Positions 37,961-46,772 of a stretch of 64,000 bases of DNA are shown piece by piece. Positions within the stretch are counted from its first letter, which is position 1, and each line of letters begins with the position of its first letter. Location: the NCBI GenBank assembly GCA_016710065.1, contig JADJLP010000001.1, positions 186,001 to 250,000 on the forward strand, written 5' to 3'. The notes beneath the pieces were generated by a model. The model was not told the origin of the DNA, did not search any database, and worked only from the letters and a program-made list of their open reading frames with translations. The position numbers and the translations under genes are program-made. The DNA is from Candidatus Ideonella esbjergensis. GTDB lineage: Bacteria; Pseudomonadota; Gammaproteobacteria; Burkholderiales; Burkholderiaceae_C.

Positions 37961-39732
37961 TCAAGAACGACATTCGCTTTGTGATTGCTTTGGTGTTTGC
38001 CTTGACGGCCCCGGTTGTGGTGGTCAGCAACATGGGCCCGTCCGCCACGCTTCTGAACCAATTGGTGGCCATCGCCGGATGGGGATGGGTTGTCTCGGAA
38101 GCCTGCATCAATCGGCCAGACCGGCCATTGAGCGCAGGCCGGCATGGGCATGCGCTCACTCCGCTATTGGTTGTCCTGGCGATCATTTTCCTTCAAGCCC
38201 TGCTGGGCCCTTTGAGAGGGCTGCCCCAAAGCCTGTCTTGGCAGGTAATGTGTTTCGCGGGCATGGCGGGACTCACTGCAGTCACCGCCTTCTCTCAAAC
38301 TTCGGAGCCTTCCTATGGAGTGGTGGGGCGGGCAGATTGCTCAGGGGCGTTTTCAAGCGCCATGTTGGTGGCGGGCCTGGCCGGTGCACTGATCGCCTGC
38401 CTGCAGGTGTTTGCTCCTGAGTGGTTTGAGGGCACGGTGATCGCTCGTTCAAAACTGCCAGGGCGCGCGGTGGGCAATATGCGTCAGCCTAACCATCTCA
38501 GCAGCATTCTGCTTTGGGGCTTGATCGCGCTGGTCCCCGTGGCACAGTCCGGTCGCTGGTTCAGATGGCGGACCCATGGGGCCTGGTGGCTGGGCTTCGG
38601 TTGCTTGATGGTGCTGGGGGCAGTGCTGACGGCCTCACGGACAGGGGCCCTGGTCATTCTGTTGTTGGCGCTGTGGGGCGGGGTGGACAAACGCTTGCGG
38701 CGCCCGGTGCGGCTTGGTTTGATTGCTGCGCCGCTGGTCTATGTGCTTTGCTGGGCGTTTGTGGCCGGTTGGGCCAGTGAGACTGCACACACCTTTGGTG
38801 CCGAGGCGCGTTTGTCGGAGAGGGATCTGTCAGCTTCGCGCTTTGGCATTTGGCGCGACGCCTTGACATTAGTCCGAGCGAATCCTTGGGGTGGCGTGGG
38901 TTGGGGTGAGTTCAACTTCGCATGGACGCTGAGCCCATTTCCCGATAGGCCGGTCGCGCTCTTCGACAACGCGCATAACCTGCCTCTGCAACTTGCGGTG
39001 GAGTTGGGGCTGCCTTTGGCCATATTGATTTGCTGCCTATTGGTGTGGACCTTGTGGCAGGCCGCCACACGGTCGTGGCGGGCGCAAGGCGAAGGCGGGG
39101 TTGCCGCTCGTGCCTCGCTGGCGATGGTGCTGGTGCTGGTGATCCACAGCATGTTGGAGTACCCGCTTTGGTACGCCTATTTTCTTTTGCCAACAGCATG
39201 GGCCTTGGGCATAGCGTTGCGCGGGGGTGCACTAGCCACGGGGCAGAACCGCCAGGCTATCAAACCCGTGAGATCAATTCGGCTTGCTGGTGTGGTGATG
39301 GTGCTGGGTTCGCTTTTTGCGTTCTACGACTACACCAAGGTGACGGCGATCTATGTGTCCGAAAAAGGGGGGGCAAGTTTGGCGCAGCGCATTGAGCGCG
39401 GTATGAGCAGTGTCTTCTTCAATCACCATGTTGCATATGCGGTGGTCGTTGAGTCAGCGGCTCCTTCGACGGTCATGGATTTGTTCGCCCTACCAGCCCA
39501 CACGGTGCTGGATCCGCGTTTGATGATGGCCTGGGCGCGAGCGCTTGACGATGCAGGGCAGCGCGATAGAGCGAGGTACCTTGCCGAGCGCTTGCGGGAG
39601 TTTCGTAGCAAGGACTCGAAGACGTTTTTCTCGGCATGTGATGAGGCCGAATCCGATTCGGAAACTAGGCCATTTCAGTGCGAGCCCCCGCAGCAAGCGC
39701 ACAACTGGCGAGAATTTATGTTTGTGCGGTGA
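37957..39732 (+). CDS. PglL-type O-oligosaccharyltransferase / Wzy-like protein, copy 1
   Basis: A 591-residue polytopic membrane protein with about a dozen TM helices. The conserved periplasmic region LPGRAVGNMRQPNHLSSILLW, the Wzy_C block ASRFGIWRDALTLVRANPWGGVGWGEFNF and HNLPLQLAVELGLPLA are those of PglL/O-antigen ligases, with the downstream PglL C-terminal domain (LDPRLMMAWARALDDAGQRDRARYLAERL). GTG at 37957 overlaps the accessory protein stop. Location after pilA suggests that it glycosylates pilin. A paralogue lies at 47106. Confidence 0.9.
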   Translation: MIKNDIRFVIALVFALTAPVVVVSNMGPSATLLNQLVAIAGWGWVVSEACINRPDRPLSAGRHGHALTPLLVVLAIIFLQALLGPLRGLPQSLSWQVMCFAGMAGLTAVTAFSQTSEPSYGVVGRADCSGAFSSAMLVAGLAGALIACLQVFAPEWFEGTVIARSKLPGRAVGNMRQPNHLSSILLWGLIALVPVAQSGRWFRWRTHGAWWLGFGCLMVLGAVLTASRTGALVILLLALWGGVDKRLRRPVRLGLIAAPLVYVLCWAFVAGWASETAHTFGAEARLSERDLSASRFGIWRDALTLVRANPWGGVGWGEFNFAWTLSPFPDRPVALFDNAHNLPLQLAVELGLPLAILICCLLVWTLWQAATRSWRAQGEGGVAARASLAMVLVLVIHSMLEYPLWYAYFLLPTAWALGIALRGGALATGQNRQAIKPVRSIRLAGVVMVLGSLFAFYDYTKVTAIYVSEKGGASLAQRIERGMSSVFFNHHVAYAVVVESAAPSTVMDLFALPAHTVLDPRLMMAWARALDDAGQRDRARYLAERLREFRSKDSKTFFSACDEAESDSETRPFQCEPPQQAHNWREFMFVR

Positions 39733-39931
39733 TATGTTGGCGCCGATCCATCAATCAAGTTGACCGGGCATCCCAACCCGCCCCGACGCGAAACCATCCT
39801 AGCCTGGTCGCCAGCGGCTTGCTGTGGGCGCGCGGGAAGGGCAAGTGCATTCGCGATTGCGTCATGGTGCCTGGATGGACACATGGGGTGGATGCGAAAC
39901 CGGATACACCAAAGCCCGAGTCGGTCTAACC
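39733..39931 (+). other. Intergenic region between pglL copy 1 and J-domain gene
   Basis: About 200 bases without a convincing gene. Several open frames overlap here but lack coding signal. No clear terminator or promoter is visible. Confidence 0.5.
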
Positions 39932-40269
39932 ATGCCCACCCGCAACGCCATCCGCATCGTCCCCGCCGATCCCGCGCGGCCTGTGACGCCCCAGCGGAAG
40001 CGGTTCAACAGCTTGGTTCGGCAGATCGAGCAGGCGCGCCAGGGCTTGGTGGCGTGGCAGGACAACATCGCGCTCTTCGCGCAGGCCCATGCGCAGTTGC
40101 AGGTGCCGATGCTGCAGGGGCTGCAGGCGTTGCGCCGGCGCTGGGCCTTTGCGCTCGATGCGGCACCGGCGCGCAAGGGCTGGACGCGTGACCAGCGCCA
40201 GACCCCGCAAGCGTTGGCGTGCGACGCCGCAGGTGAGCTGCTGCACACCGACGGTGACGACGCGCAGCT

Positions 40270-40273
40270 CTAG
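40270..40273 (+). repeat. 4-bp target-site duplication (left copy)
   Basis: CTAG directly before the left IS end. The same CTAG follows the right end at 41899-41902. A 4-bp duplication is normal for IS1380-family elements. Confidence 0.85.
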
Positions 40274-41898
40274 CCTGGATATTTCACCTACCCCCGTAGA
40301 AGCGAGGACGGCATTGCCCTTTGGATGCCCGTTGATCGAGGTGTCGAATCTTGATGAACGAGCGGGCAATGCCGAAACCAAACTGTACCGAAGAAGTGGA
40401 CGTGGGGATGATCGAGTTCGCCCGCCTGGGCCGACGCGTGGTGGAGGGCCGCTTCGACGGCGGCAGCATGAGCAGCGACGCTGGCGTGCTGCTGCTCGGC
40501 GCCGTTGATCGCAAGCTCGGGCTGATGGACGCAGCCGCACGCTGCATCGCCGACCCGCGCAGCCCGCTGCTGATCAAGCACGGCGTGCGCAGCATGCTGC
40601 GCCAGCGCGTGTACGGTCTGGCGCTGGGCTGGGAGGACTTGAACGACCACGGCGCGCTGCGCCAGGACGTGGCGATGCAGACGGCCGTCGGCGTGGACTT
40701 GGAGATGGCCAGCGCACCCACGCTGTGCCGGCTGGAGAAGTGGGCCGACCGCGCCACGGCGTGGCGCTTGCACCAGGTTCTGGTCGATCAGTTCATCGCC
40801 AGCTTCAAGGTCGCCCCCGAGGAATTGGTGCTGGACTTCGACGCCACCGACAACCCGCTGCACGGCCAGCAGGAGGGCCGCTTCTTCCACGGCTACTACG
40901 ACAGCTACTGCTACTTGCCGCTGTACGTGTTCTGCGGCCAGCAACTGCTGTGCGCCTACCTGCGCCCGAGCCGCATCGACGGCGCCAAGCACGCGGCGGC
41001 CATCCTCAAGCTGCTGGTGCGTCGGCTGCGTCAGGAATGGCCCAATGTTCGAATCATCTTCCGGGGCGACTCGGGCTTTTGCCGCCAGCGCATCATCAAC
41101 TGGTGCGAGCGCGCTGGCGTGCACTACATCGTCGGCCTGGCGCGCAACGCCCGGCTGGAAGCCCAGGTCGAGTACGCGCAGCTGGCGATGCAGCAGCTCT
41201 ACGAGCAGACCGGGCACAAACAACGCCTGGTGGGCGAGTTCAGCTACGCCGCACAGAGTTGGCCGCACGAGCGGCGCGTCATCACGCGGCTGGAGTGGGG
41301 CGAGCTCGGCTGCAACCCGCGCTTCATCGTCACCAACCTCGACGGGGGTGCCCAAACGCTGTACGACGCGCTGTACTGCCAGCGCGGCGAAGCCGAGAAC
41401 CGCATCAAGGAGGCGCAGGTCGGCTTGTTCGCCACGCGCACGAGTTGCCACGTGATGCGCTCGAACCAGTTGCGCATGCTGCTGGCAGCGCTGGGCTATG
41501 TGCTCATCGAGAGGCTGCGCGCACTGGCCTCTGCAGGCACGGCGCTGGCGTCGGCCCAGGTCGACACCCTGCGCATCAAGCTGCTCAAGGTCGCAGCGGT
41601 GATCACCCGCAACACCCGGCGCATCCGCCTGTACCTGGCCTCGCACTGGCCCAGCGCGGACATCTTCGCCCACGCCATGAGCCAACTGCGCTCACCCTGA
41701 ACTTCATCCAGCGCCTGGCCCGCGCGACGACACAAAAATGGCCCGCAACCCAAGCCGGGGTGGGGGCAATTGCCAGCCAATCAGCCCCACTGCACCTCGC
41801 GCGCCATCCAATGCCTTCGCGTGGCACTTATTGAGCGCTCCTGCGGCTCGCGAATGACCCTTCAGCTCAACCAGTGGTCGTTGCGTGAAATATGCGGG
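40274..41898 (+). mobile_element. IS1380-family insertion sequence, 1625 bp, complete
   Basis: The ends are CCTGGATATTTCAC (40274-40287) and its imperfect inverse GTGAAATATGCGGG (41885-41898), 12 of 14 matching, each flanked by CTAG. The element encodes one transposase (40354-41700) on the plus strand, and about 190 bases of non-coding DNA follow it. Because the open reading frame, both inverted repeats and the duplication are intact, the insertion looks recent and the element may still be mobile. Confidence 0.92.
40354..41700 (+). CDS. IS1380-family transposase
   Basis: A 448-residue DDE transposase. DNA-binding N-terminus is GMIEFARLGRRVVEGRFDGGSMSSDAG. The catalytic core shows LVLDFDATDNPLHG (first Asp), IIFRGDSGFCRQRIINWCERAGVHYIVGLARN (second Asp) and YCQRGEAENRIKEAQVGLFATR (Glu), in the IS1380 pattern. 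Length is right for the family. Start may be ATG at 40354 or MPKPNCTEE at 40369. Confidence 0.95.
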   Translation: MNERAMPKPNCTEEVDVGMIEFARLGRRVVEGRFDGGSMSSDAGVLLLGAVDRKLGLMDAAARCIADPRSPLLIKHGVRSMLRQRVYGLALGWEDLNDHGALRQDVAMQTAVGVDLEMASAPTLCRLEKWADRATAWRLHQVLVDQFIASFKVAPEELVLDFDATDNPLHGQQEGRFFHGYYDSYCYLPLYVFCGQQLLCAYLRPSRIDGAKHAAAILKLLVRRLRQEWPNVRIIFRGDSGFCRQRIINWCERAGVHYIVGLARNARLEAQVEYAQLAMQQLYEQTGHKQRLVGEFSYAAQSWPHERRVITRLEWGELGCNPRFIVTNLDGGAQTLYDALYCQRGEAENRIKEAQVGLFATRTSCHVMRSNQLRMLLAALGYVLIERLRALASAGTALASAQVDTLRIKLLKVAAVITRNTRRIRLYLASHWPSADIFAHAMSQLRSP

Positions 41899-41902
41899 CT
41901 AG
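41899..41902 (+). repeat. 4-bp target-site duplication (right copy)
   Basis: CTAG immediately after the right IS end, matching 40270-40273. Confidence 0.85.
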
Positions 41903-42616
41903 GCGCCGTTCGCCAAGCACGCGGATGTGGACTTTGACACCGAGCGTGCCGATGCGCTGCGCGCCATCAAGACGCTGGCCGAGCAGGCCACAGGGCTGGA
42001 CCTGGGCGATGACGAGGGCATCCTCAGCCAGGACGACTTGCTGCAGCGCATGACGCAGCGCATGCAAGCGCACCTGCGGGCGCAGGGCGACGATCGCGAG
42101 GACCAGGCATCCCGCCGCCGCCCCAATGCCGCGCAGCAGCGCCGAGAGGCACAGGCGCAGCAGGCCTCGCAATCGGTGCGCGAGGTCTTTCGCAAGCTGG
42201 CCAGCGCGCTGCACCCGGACCACGAGGCCGACGCTGAGCGGCGCGCGGCCAAGACCGCGCTGATGCAGCGGGTGAACCAGGCCTATGCCAGCAATGACCT
42301 GCTCACGCTGCTGGAACTGCAGTTGCAGATCGAGCAGGTGGATGCCGGGCACATGGCCACGGCCGACAGCCAGCGGCTCAAGCACTACAACAAGGTGCTG
42401 GCCGATCAACTGAGCGGGCTCCACGTGGAGACCGGCAGGGTTGAACGAGACTTTCGGATGGACTTTGGGCTGGCACCCGGCCATGGCTTGAAGCCGCTCA
42501 AGCTGGGCGAGCTGCAGGAGCGTGAGGTGCAGCGCCTGCGCGTCGAGCTGGCCGAAACGAACCGCGAGCTGGCGCTGCTGGACGATGTGGCCGCCACAAG
42601 GCGCTGGCTCCAGCGG

Positions 42617-42673
42617 GAGCGCCAGCGCCAGCAAGACGAGGCCCTCGACATGGAGCTGTTCTTCAGGCCGAGC
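42617..42673 (+). repeat. 57-bp direct repeat, J-domain gene 3' end (copy 1)
   Basis: The 3' coding part of the J-domain gene (QRQQDEALDMELFFRPS). A diverged copy at 46888-46944 encodes QRQQDEALDMASLFRPS. The pair brackets the block containing DinJ-YafQ, Fic and HipBA. About four fifths of positions agree by eye. Confidence 0.7.
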
Positions 42674-42710
42674 GAGTGGTGAGCCGTATTGGGGATTCAC
42701 TCAGTCAGTC

Positions 42711-42750
42711 TTGCGGCTGAGCTCGGTTTGAGATACATTGAATCTCAAAC
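42711..42750 (+). promoter_or_regulatory. DinJ-YafQ promoter and operator
   Basis: TTGCGG (42711-42716), a 17-base spacer and TACATT (42734-42739) form a promoter. A 9-bp inverted repeat GTTTGAGAT / ATCTCAAAC (42726-42734 and 42742-42750, 7-base centre) covers the -10. This is the layout for autorepression by the antitoxin complex. Confidence 0.8.
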
Positions 42751-42765
42751 ACAAACCTGCAGGAG

Positions 42766-43053
42766 ATGGTCATGGCTGCTACCACCACGATGGTTCATGT
42801 CCGGGTGGACGTGAATGTCAAAGAACAGGCCGCGCAAACGCTGGCATTGATGGGGCTGTCTGTTTCGGATGCCGTGCGCGTCTTTTTGACCCGTGTCGTG
42901 GCCGACCAGGAACTGCCATTTGCGATTCAGGCACCCAATGCAGCCAGTCGTGTCGCCATCGCAGAGGCCGGCGAGATCATCAAGAGCCGCAAGGCTCGCT
43001 TCGCCACCGCAGACGCTTTGTTGAATGACATCGAAGAAGCCGGCCGCAAGTAA
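42766..43053 (+). CDS. RelB/DinJ-family antitoxin
   Basis: A 95-residue (or 93 from MAATTTM at 42772) ribbon-helix-helix antitoxin. MVHVRVDVNVKEQAAQTLALMGLSVSDAVRVFLTRVV is the DNA-binding N-terminus of DinJ-like proteins, followed by ADQELPFAI. The C-terminus would mask the YafQ active site. It overlaps the toxin gene by 29 bases. A ribosome site AGGAGATG precedes it. The operator is described separately. Confidence 0.92.
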   Translation: MVMAATTTMVHVRVDVNVKEQAAQTLALMGLSVSDAVRVFLTRVVADQELPFAIQAPNAASRVAIAEAGEIIKSRKARFATADALLNDIEEAGRK

Positions 43054-43354
43054 GCGGGCCACTCTGCCCCGCGCGTCTGACTACACCAAGCCATTCCTCA
43101 AAGACTGGCAGCGGTTGTCGCATTCGGGCCGGTACGACATGGGCCGACTGAAAGAGGCGATGTCGCTGCTCATTGCCAATGATGGGCCGCTGCCTCAAGA
43201 GTGGCTGGATCACCCGCTGACCGGCGAATGGGCGGGCCATCGTGAGTGTCATGTGGGCGGCGACTTCCTGCTCATCTACACCCTCGACGATTCGGGCAGA
43301 AATGGCATGGTGGTGTTCGTTCGCAGCGGCACCCACGCCGAGTTGTTTGCTTAG
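43025..43354 (+). CDS. YafQ-family mRNA interferase toxin
   Basis: A 109-residue RelE-superfamily ribosome-dependent RNase. The YafQ pattern is clear: YTKPFLKDWQRLSHSGRYDM, LPQEWLDHPLTGEWAGHRECHVGGDFLLIYTLDD and VVFVRSGTHAELF. The catalytic His/Asp set (His in GHRECH, Asp in GGDFLLIY, His in GTHAELF) is complete, so the toxin should be active. The N-terminus MTSKKPAASKRATLPR is a basic extension. It lies within the accessory region with five other TA-like modules. Confidence 0.92.
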   Translation: MTSKKPAASKRATLPRASDYTKPFLKDWQRLSHSGRYDMGRLKEAMSLLIANDGPLPQEWLDHPLTGEWAGHRECHVGGDFLLIYTLDDSGRNGMVVFVRSGTHAELFA

Positions 43355-43501
43355 CCAGCGCGCAGGTTGCGTCGTGGTGGACGTGGCGCCGGCAGTCTCA
43401 CCGTGAGGCGACGACTTGCTGTTGCAAAGGTGTCGCAGGCAGTTTGAACACCCGGCAAGCCGACGCCCAATCGTCATCCAGGCTGCGCGGCGCAGGCCTC
43501 T

Positions 43502-45004
43502 TCATGTGCTCCGCTGAGTTGGCAGCAGGAGCCTGTGCTGCACCAATGAGCGCTCAAACGCGTTGCAGGTCTTCATGTCCTTGATGACTTGATCAAGGTC
43601 TTCGTAGCGGAAGGCCGCCGTCCACGTGTGGATGTGGCACATGGCCTTGATGAATGGCGCGGGCTCGCCTTCACGGCTGAGCAGGCGCAAGCAGTCCAGA
43701 TACTGTTCGCGGTAAAGGGTGGGCACGATGATGCGGCAGCCGCCAGCGGCCGTCAGCTCGGCGTTCATCACCAGGCGGGCCAATCGGCCGTTGCCGTCGT
43801 TGAACGGGTGCACCTCGGTCACCATGAACATGGCGAGCAGGGCCCGGGCCGTTCCTGCGGGAACGCTGGGCAATAGTCTGCTGCCCTGGATGAGCGTGCC
43901 ACGCACCTGGTCGGGGGCGACGAACTCGGTGTTGCCGGCACGGTTGGCGCGCAGCTTGAATTCGCCCGGGGCCACCTCAGGCCGGTTGGCCATTTGGTGG
44001 CGGTGGCGGTCGCGCAGTTGCTCGACAACGGCTTCGCCGGCAGGCATGGTGAGCGTGGACCATGTCGGGCTGCACGCCTGGTCAAAGACACCGATGACGT
44101 CGTGCGAATCCTTGGGGCGGTGCCAAGTGGGGCCCCCGTCCAACACGAAGCGGCGAGCCTCGCCCACCTCGAACTCAGTGCCCTCGATGAAGTTGGAAAA
44201 GTAGGACTCGAGGAAGGCGAAATGCCGAGCGCTTGTGCCGTTCGCGGCCACCAGGGGGGGCATGGGGAGCGGCTCGGCGCGCAGGCGCTCGGCCAGGTGC
44301 TCGAAGAGTTGCAGGCGATGCTCGTCAATGGGCGCGCCAGCGGCCAGCGCCTTGCCTGCGCGGGTTACCAGCACACTGGGCCTCGAATGAAGGATGCTGC
44401 CCACCTGGCCATCGAGCACGCCGAACTCGGTCGGCATGTTCAGGCACTGGGGCGAAGCCAGCGTGCGGGCCTGCTCGCGCAAGCTTGCCAGAGACGGCTC
44501 GCCTCGGGATTCGCAGATCTTCAGCAGCCGCGACTCCACCTGCTTGACGCCCACCGTGCGCGCATTGAGGCCGCGGCTGGGGGTGAGGTTCTCCAGCATC
44601 ATCCTGGCTTCGGTGGGCCAATAGACGGGGCGCCCCATCATCTCTTGGTCTCCTGCCTGGCGCCCTGGGCCTTTCCACACCTGCACGGTCAGACCGGGCA
44701 GTTCGACAGTGCGCCTGTAGGTTCCGATCAGGTGGACAACGCTTTCGTGAGGGCTACCGCCATCGAAGGCTGTGCGGTAACCGATCACGTTCTCGGGGAA
44801 GAGCGCAGCCAGGATCCGCCAGCGGTGCCGGGCCACCAGCGTTGGCCATTCAGTCGGTGCAAGCGAGGTGACAACGCCTTTGTGGAGCTGGTTCAGCTTT
44901 CCGGCTTGGAGCCTGCGCTGCACATTGCGCACTTGCGCCGGCGATAGCTCCGCATAGAGCAACAGGGTGTCGTCGGGCATGGGTGTCGCGGATTTGCGTT
45001 GCAC
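43502..45004 (-). CDS. Fic-domain protein with AbiEi-like N-terminal region
   Basis: A 500-residue protein. The C-terminal Fic core has HPFNDGNGRLAR (His399 to Arg410), complete for AMP or other nucleotide transfer to target hydroxyls. The inhibitory motif SNFIEG (Ser270 to Gly275) lies N-terminal to the core, so this is a class II self-inhibited Fic. Residues about 15-180 look like the winged-helix and following domain of AbiEi antitoxins (AQVRNVQRRLQAGKLNQLHKGVV, and NVIGYRTAFDGG, VWKGPGR). That region is not a normal Fic partner and suggests DNA-binding autoregulation. Start MQRKSATPMPDD or MPDD at 44980. Confidence 0.87.
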   Translation of the reverse strand: MQRKSATPMPDDTLLLYAELSPAQVRNVQRRLQAGKLNQLHKGVVTSLAPTEWPTLVARHRWRILAALFPENVIGYRTAFDGGSPHESVVHLIGTYRRTVELPGLTVQVWKGPGRQAGDQEMMGRPVYWPTEARMMLENLTPSRGLNARTVGVKQVESRLLKICESRGEPSLASLREQARTLASPQCLNMPTEFGVLDGQVGSILHSRPSVLVTRAGKALAAGAPIDEHRLQLFEHLAERLRAEPLPMPPLVAANGTSARHFAFLESYFSNFIEGTEFEVGEARRFVLDGGPTWHRPKDSHDVIGVFDQACSPTWSTLTMPAGEAVVEQLRDRHRHQMANRPEVAPGEFKLRANRAGNTEFVAPDQVRGTLIQGSRLLPSVPAGTARALLAMFMVTEVHPFNDGNGRLARLVMNAELTAAGGCRIIVPTLYREQYLDCLRLLSREGEPAPFIKAMCHIHTWTAAFRYEDLDQVIKDMKTCNAFERSLVQHRLLLPTQRST

Positions 45005-45050
45005 GGGCTGATTCCGCCGAAAGTTTGTCGCCTTTATTTGTCTTAACTAT

Positions 45051-45065
45051 ACGCGAATGTCGCGT
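45051..45065. promoter_or_regulatory. Inverted repeat upstream of the Fic gene
   Basis: ACGCGA-ATG-TCGCGT (6-bp arms) lies 47 bases before the Fic start; on the minus strand TATAGT follows at once and could be the -10. A regulator binding this dyad would block the promoter. The AbiEi-like N-terminus is a candidate. Confidence 0.55.
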
Positions 45066-45156
45066 TTTTGAGTGATTGAAGAACACGGGATGCGTTTCGG
45101 TAACCAAACCCCCGGCTGCCCAGCGTCAACTATCCTGAGCCCCCCCAGGCTTGTTG

Positions 45157-46506
45157 TCAGGACGCTGACATGGCCTCAAGGGCGCGGGCCGCACCGAGCA
45201 GGCCGTTCAGCACCTTGTCGGCCACTTCCTGCGCAAAACCTGGCGGCAGCTCGGCCTGCACCTGCTCAACCACCCCTGGCGTTCGTGCGACGAGTTCCTG
45301 CACCAGTGGCTCGGCGGTATCCCCATAGCCCAGCTTTCTGGCCGTGCTGTTGAAGTGCCGACGCTGGATCGCGTGGACATGGTGGTGCCGGTGCTTGCCC
45401 ATCAGGGCCATGGCCAGCTTGACGTCCCTGGCCGCCCACTGGTTCGGCCCATTGCCGATCACAGGGTAGGCCGACATCACGTCGTACAGGGGCGTGAGCC
45501 TGAACCGGCCGGCCTGGCCGGCCTGCAGCTGGATGCTGAAATTCTTGGCATGGCCATCCGGTGCCCGCAGCATCCAGAACAGGATCTGCGAAGCCATCAG
45601 CGTGCGCAGGTCCTGCTCCGCCGCCACCGACTGCTGCACCAGCGTGAACAACGCCATCAGACCCGGTCCACCTTCGTTTTCGTACTTGAGCAACGGCGAG
45701 GTACCGGTAGCCTGGCAGAAGTCCTCTTGCACCAGGCGCAGCAGCCGCGTGCCGTCGCGCGAGACGGCGCGGTCAAAGCGCTCGACCACCAATACCCGCT
45801 GTGAACCGAAGCTGGCAATGTCGGCCCGCGCGGTGGGCAGGCCATAGGCGGCCAACAGGCGCAGGCACAGCCATTCGTTGTCCACCGAGGTGCTGAAGTC
45901 GGCCTTGCGGCCGCCCACCAGGCCCAGTGGCAGCTTGAAGATATGGGTGGTCGGCGTGGTGCCGCGCGGCTTGAGCCACCGGCCATCCCACCGGACAAAG
46001 GCGTCCTTCTCCTGGGCCCCCGCCAACGAAATCCGAAAGTCATCGTCCGGATCCCGGGCGCCCAGGAACCGGTCTGGCGCGACCACCTCCAGCAGATGCC
46101 GCTCAATGGCCTCTTCATCGAGTTCGACGCCCTCGACCTGGCCCAGGCCGGTTGGCTCTTGCCCCTCTTCGAGCAGCTGCAGGGCCCCAACGCAATCGCG
46201 CCCGATGGCGCTGAGCAGATCGAAGGCCTCGGTCGAGCCGGTCTTGAAGCGCGCTGCGACGCGTCGGCGGATGGCCTCGCTGTCGGGCAACAAGCCCTCG
46301 AAGTAATGGGCGACCGGGGCGCCCTTGAGTGGCGCGTTGCCGAAGTTGAAAGGCAGCGACAGTGACAGTGGCCTGCCGGCCGGCGATGTCAGCCAAGCCG
46401 GGTCGTACTGCAACGCCATGTCACCCCTGGGGCCGACGGTCCAACGGCCAACGTGTTCTCCGTTGGCCCACAAGGTGAGGGTCTGGCTGTGCGAGCGCCG
46501 GGCCAT
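45157..46506 (-). CDS. HipA-family serine/threonine kinase toxin
   Basis: A 449-residue HipA kinase that phosphorylates a translation factor such as GltX. The N-terminal Couple_hipA-like domain (LTLWANGEHVGRWTVGPRG) is followed by the P-loop RISLAGAQEKDAF with the autophosphorylated Ser160. Then FILWMLRAPDGHAKNFSIQL gives catalytic Asp317 and metal Asn, and LTPLYDVMSAYPVIG is the family DFG-like block. All needed residues are present. It follows hipB one base after its stop. Confidence 0.94.
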   Translation of the reverse strand: MARRSHSQTLTLWANGEHVGRWTVGPRGDMALQYDPAWLTSPAGRPLSLSLPFNFGNAPLKGAPVAHYFEGLLPDSEAIRRRVAARFKTGSTEAFDLLSAIGRDCVGALQLLEEGQEPTGLGQVEGVELDEEAIERHLLEVVAPDRFLGARDPDDDFRISLAGAQEKDAFVRWDGRWLKPRGTTPTTHIFKLPLGLVGGRKADFSTSVDNEWLCLRLLAAYGLPTARADIASFGSQRVLVVERFDRAVSRDGTRLLRLVQEDFCQATGTSPLLKYENEGGPGLMALFTLVQQSVAAEQDLRTLMASQILFWMLRAPDGHAKNFSIQLQAGQAGRFRLTPLYDVMSAYPVIGNGPNQWAARDVKLAMALMGKHRHHHVHAIQRRHFNSTARKLGYGDTAEPLVQELVARTPGVVEQVQAELPPGFAQEVADKVLNGLLGAARALEAMSAS

Positions 46507-46507
46507 C

Positions 46508-46765
46508 TCACCACTCCGCCGCTGGCGCGGGCGCGTGGCGCTCGGCCAGTTGCAGCTCCAGCCCCACCACGGCGCACCAGGCCAGCAACTGCTTGAAGCT
46601 CAGCTCGCCGGCATGCAGCTCCAGGTGCGAGACCCGGTTCTGGCTCAGCCCGAGCCGGCCCGCGACCTCGGCTTGCGTGAGCTTGCGCTGCTTGCGGGCA
46701 GACCTGAGCAACTGGCCAAGTTGCAGCGCCGTGACCAGGGCTTGAGGCCGGGCAGGTGGGTTCAT
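46508..46765 (-). CDS. HipB-like XRE antitoxin
   Basis: An 85-residue helix-turn-helix protein. MNPPARPQALVTALQLGQLLRS leads into the HTH LTQAEVAGRLGLSQNRVSHLELHAGELSFKQLLAW. The ATG at 46765 was preferred because the upstream ATG at 46774 lies inside the first operator. It precedes hipA, the usual order. Three operator repeats lie upstream. Confidence 0.9.
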   Translation of the reverse strand: MNPPARPQALVTALQLGQLLRSARKQRKLTQAEVAGRLGLSQNRVSHLELHAGELSFKQLLAWCAVVGLELQLAERHAPAPAAEW

Positions 46766-46772
46766 GTGGAGC

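Larger units (their letters stand above)
39932..42682 (+). pseudogene. J-domain protein interrupted by an IS1380-family element
   Basis: The two halves (39932-40273 and 41903-42682) make one protein of about 370 residues. The first half (MPTRNAIRIVPADP...FNSLVRQIEQARQGLVAWQ) is an alpha-helical domain. The second carries the J-domain motif SVREVFRKLASALHPDHEADAERRAAKTALMQRVNQAYAS with HPD. The end has ERQRQQDEALDMELFFRPSEW. Joining the halves without the insertion and one CTAG leaves an in-frame TAG (CAG CTC TAG GCG CCG), so the target carried a stop or the boundary has mutated. The C-terminal part could still be translated from the GTG at 41927. Confidence 0.85.
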
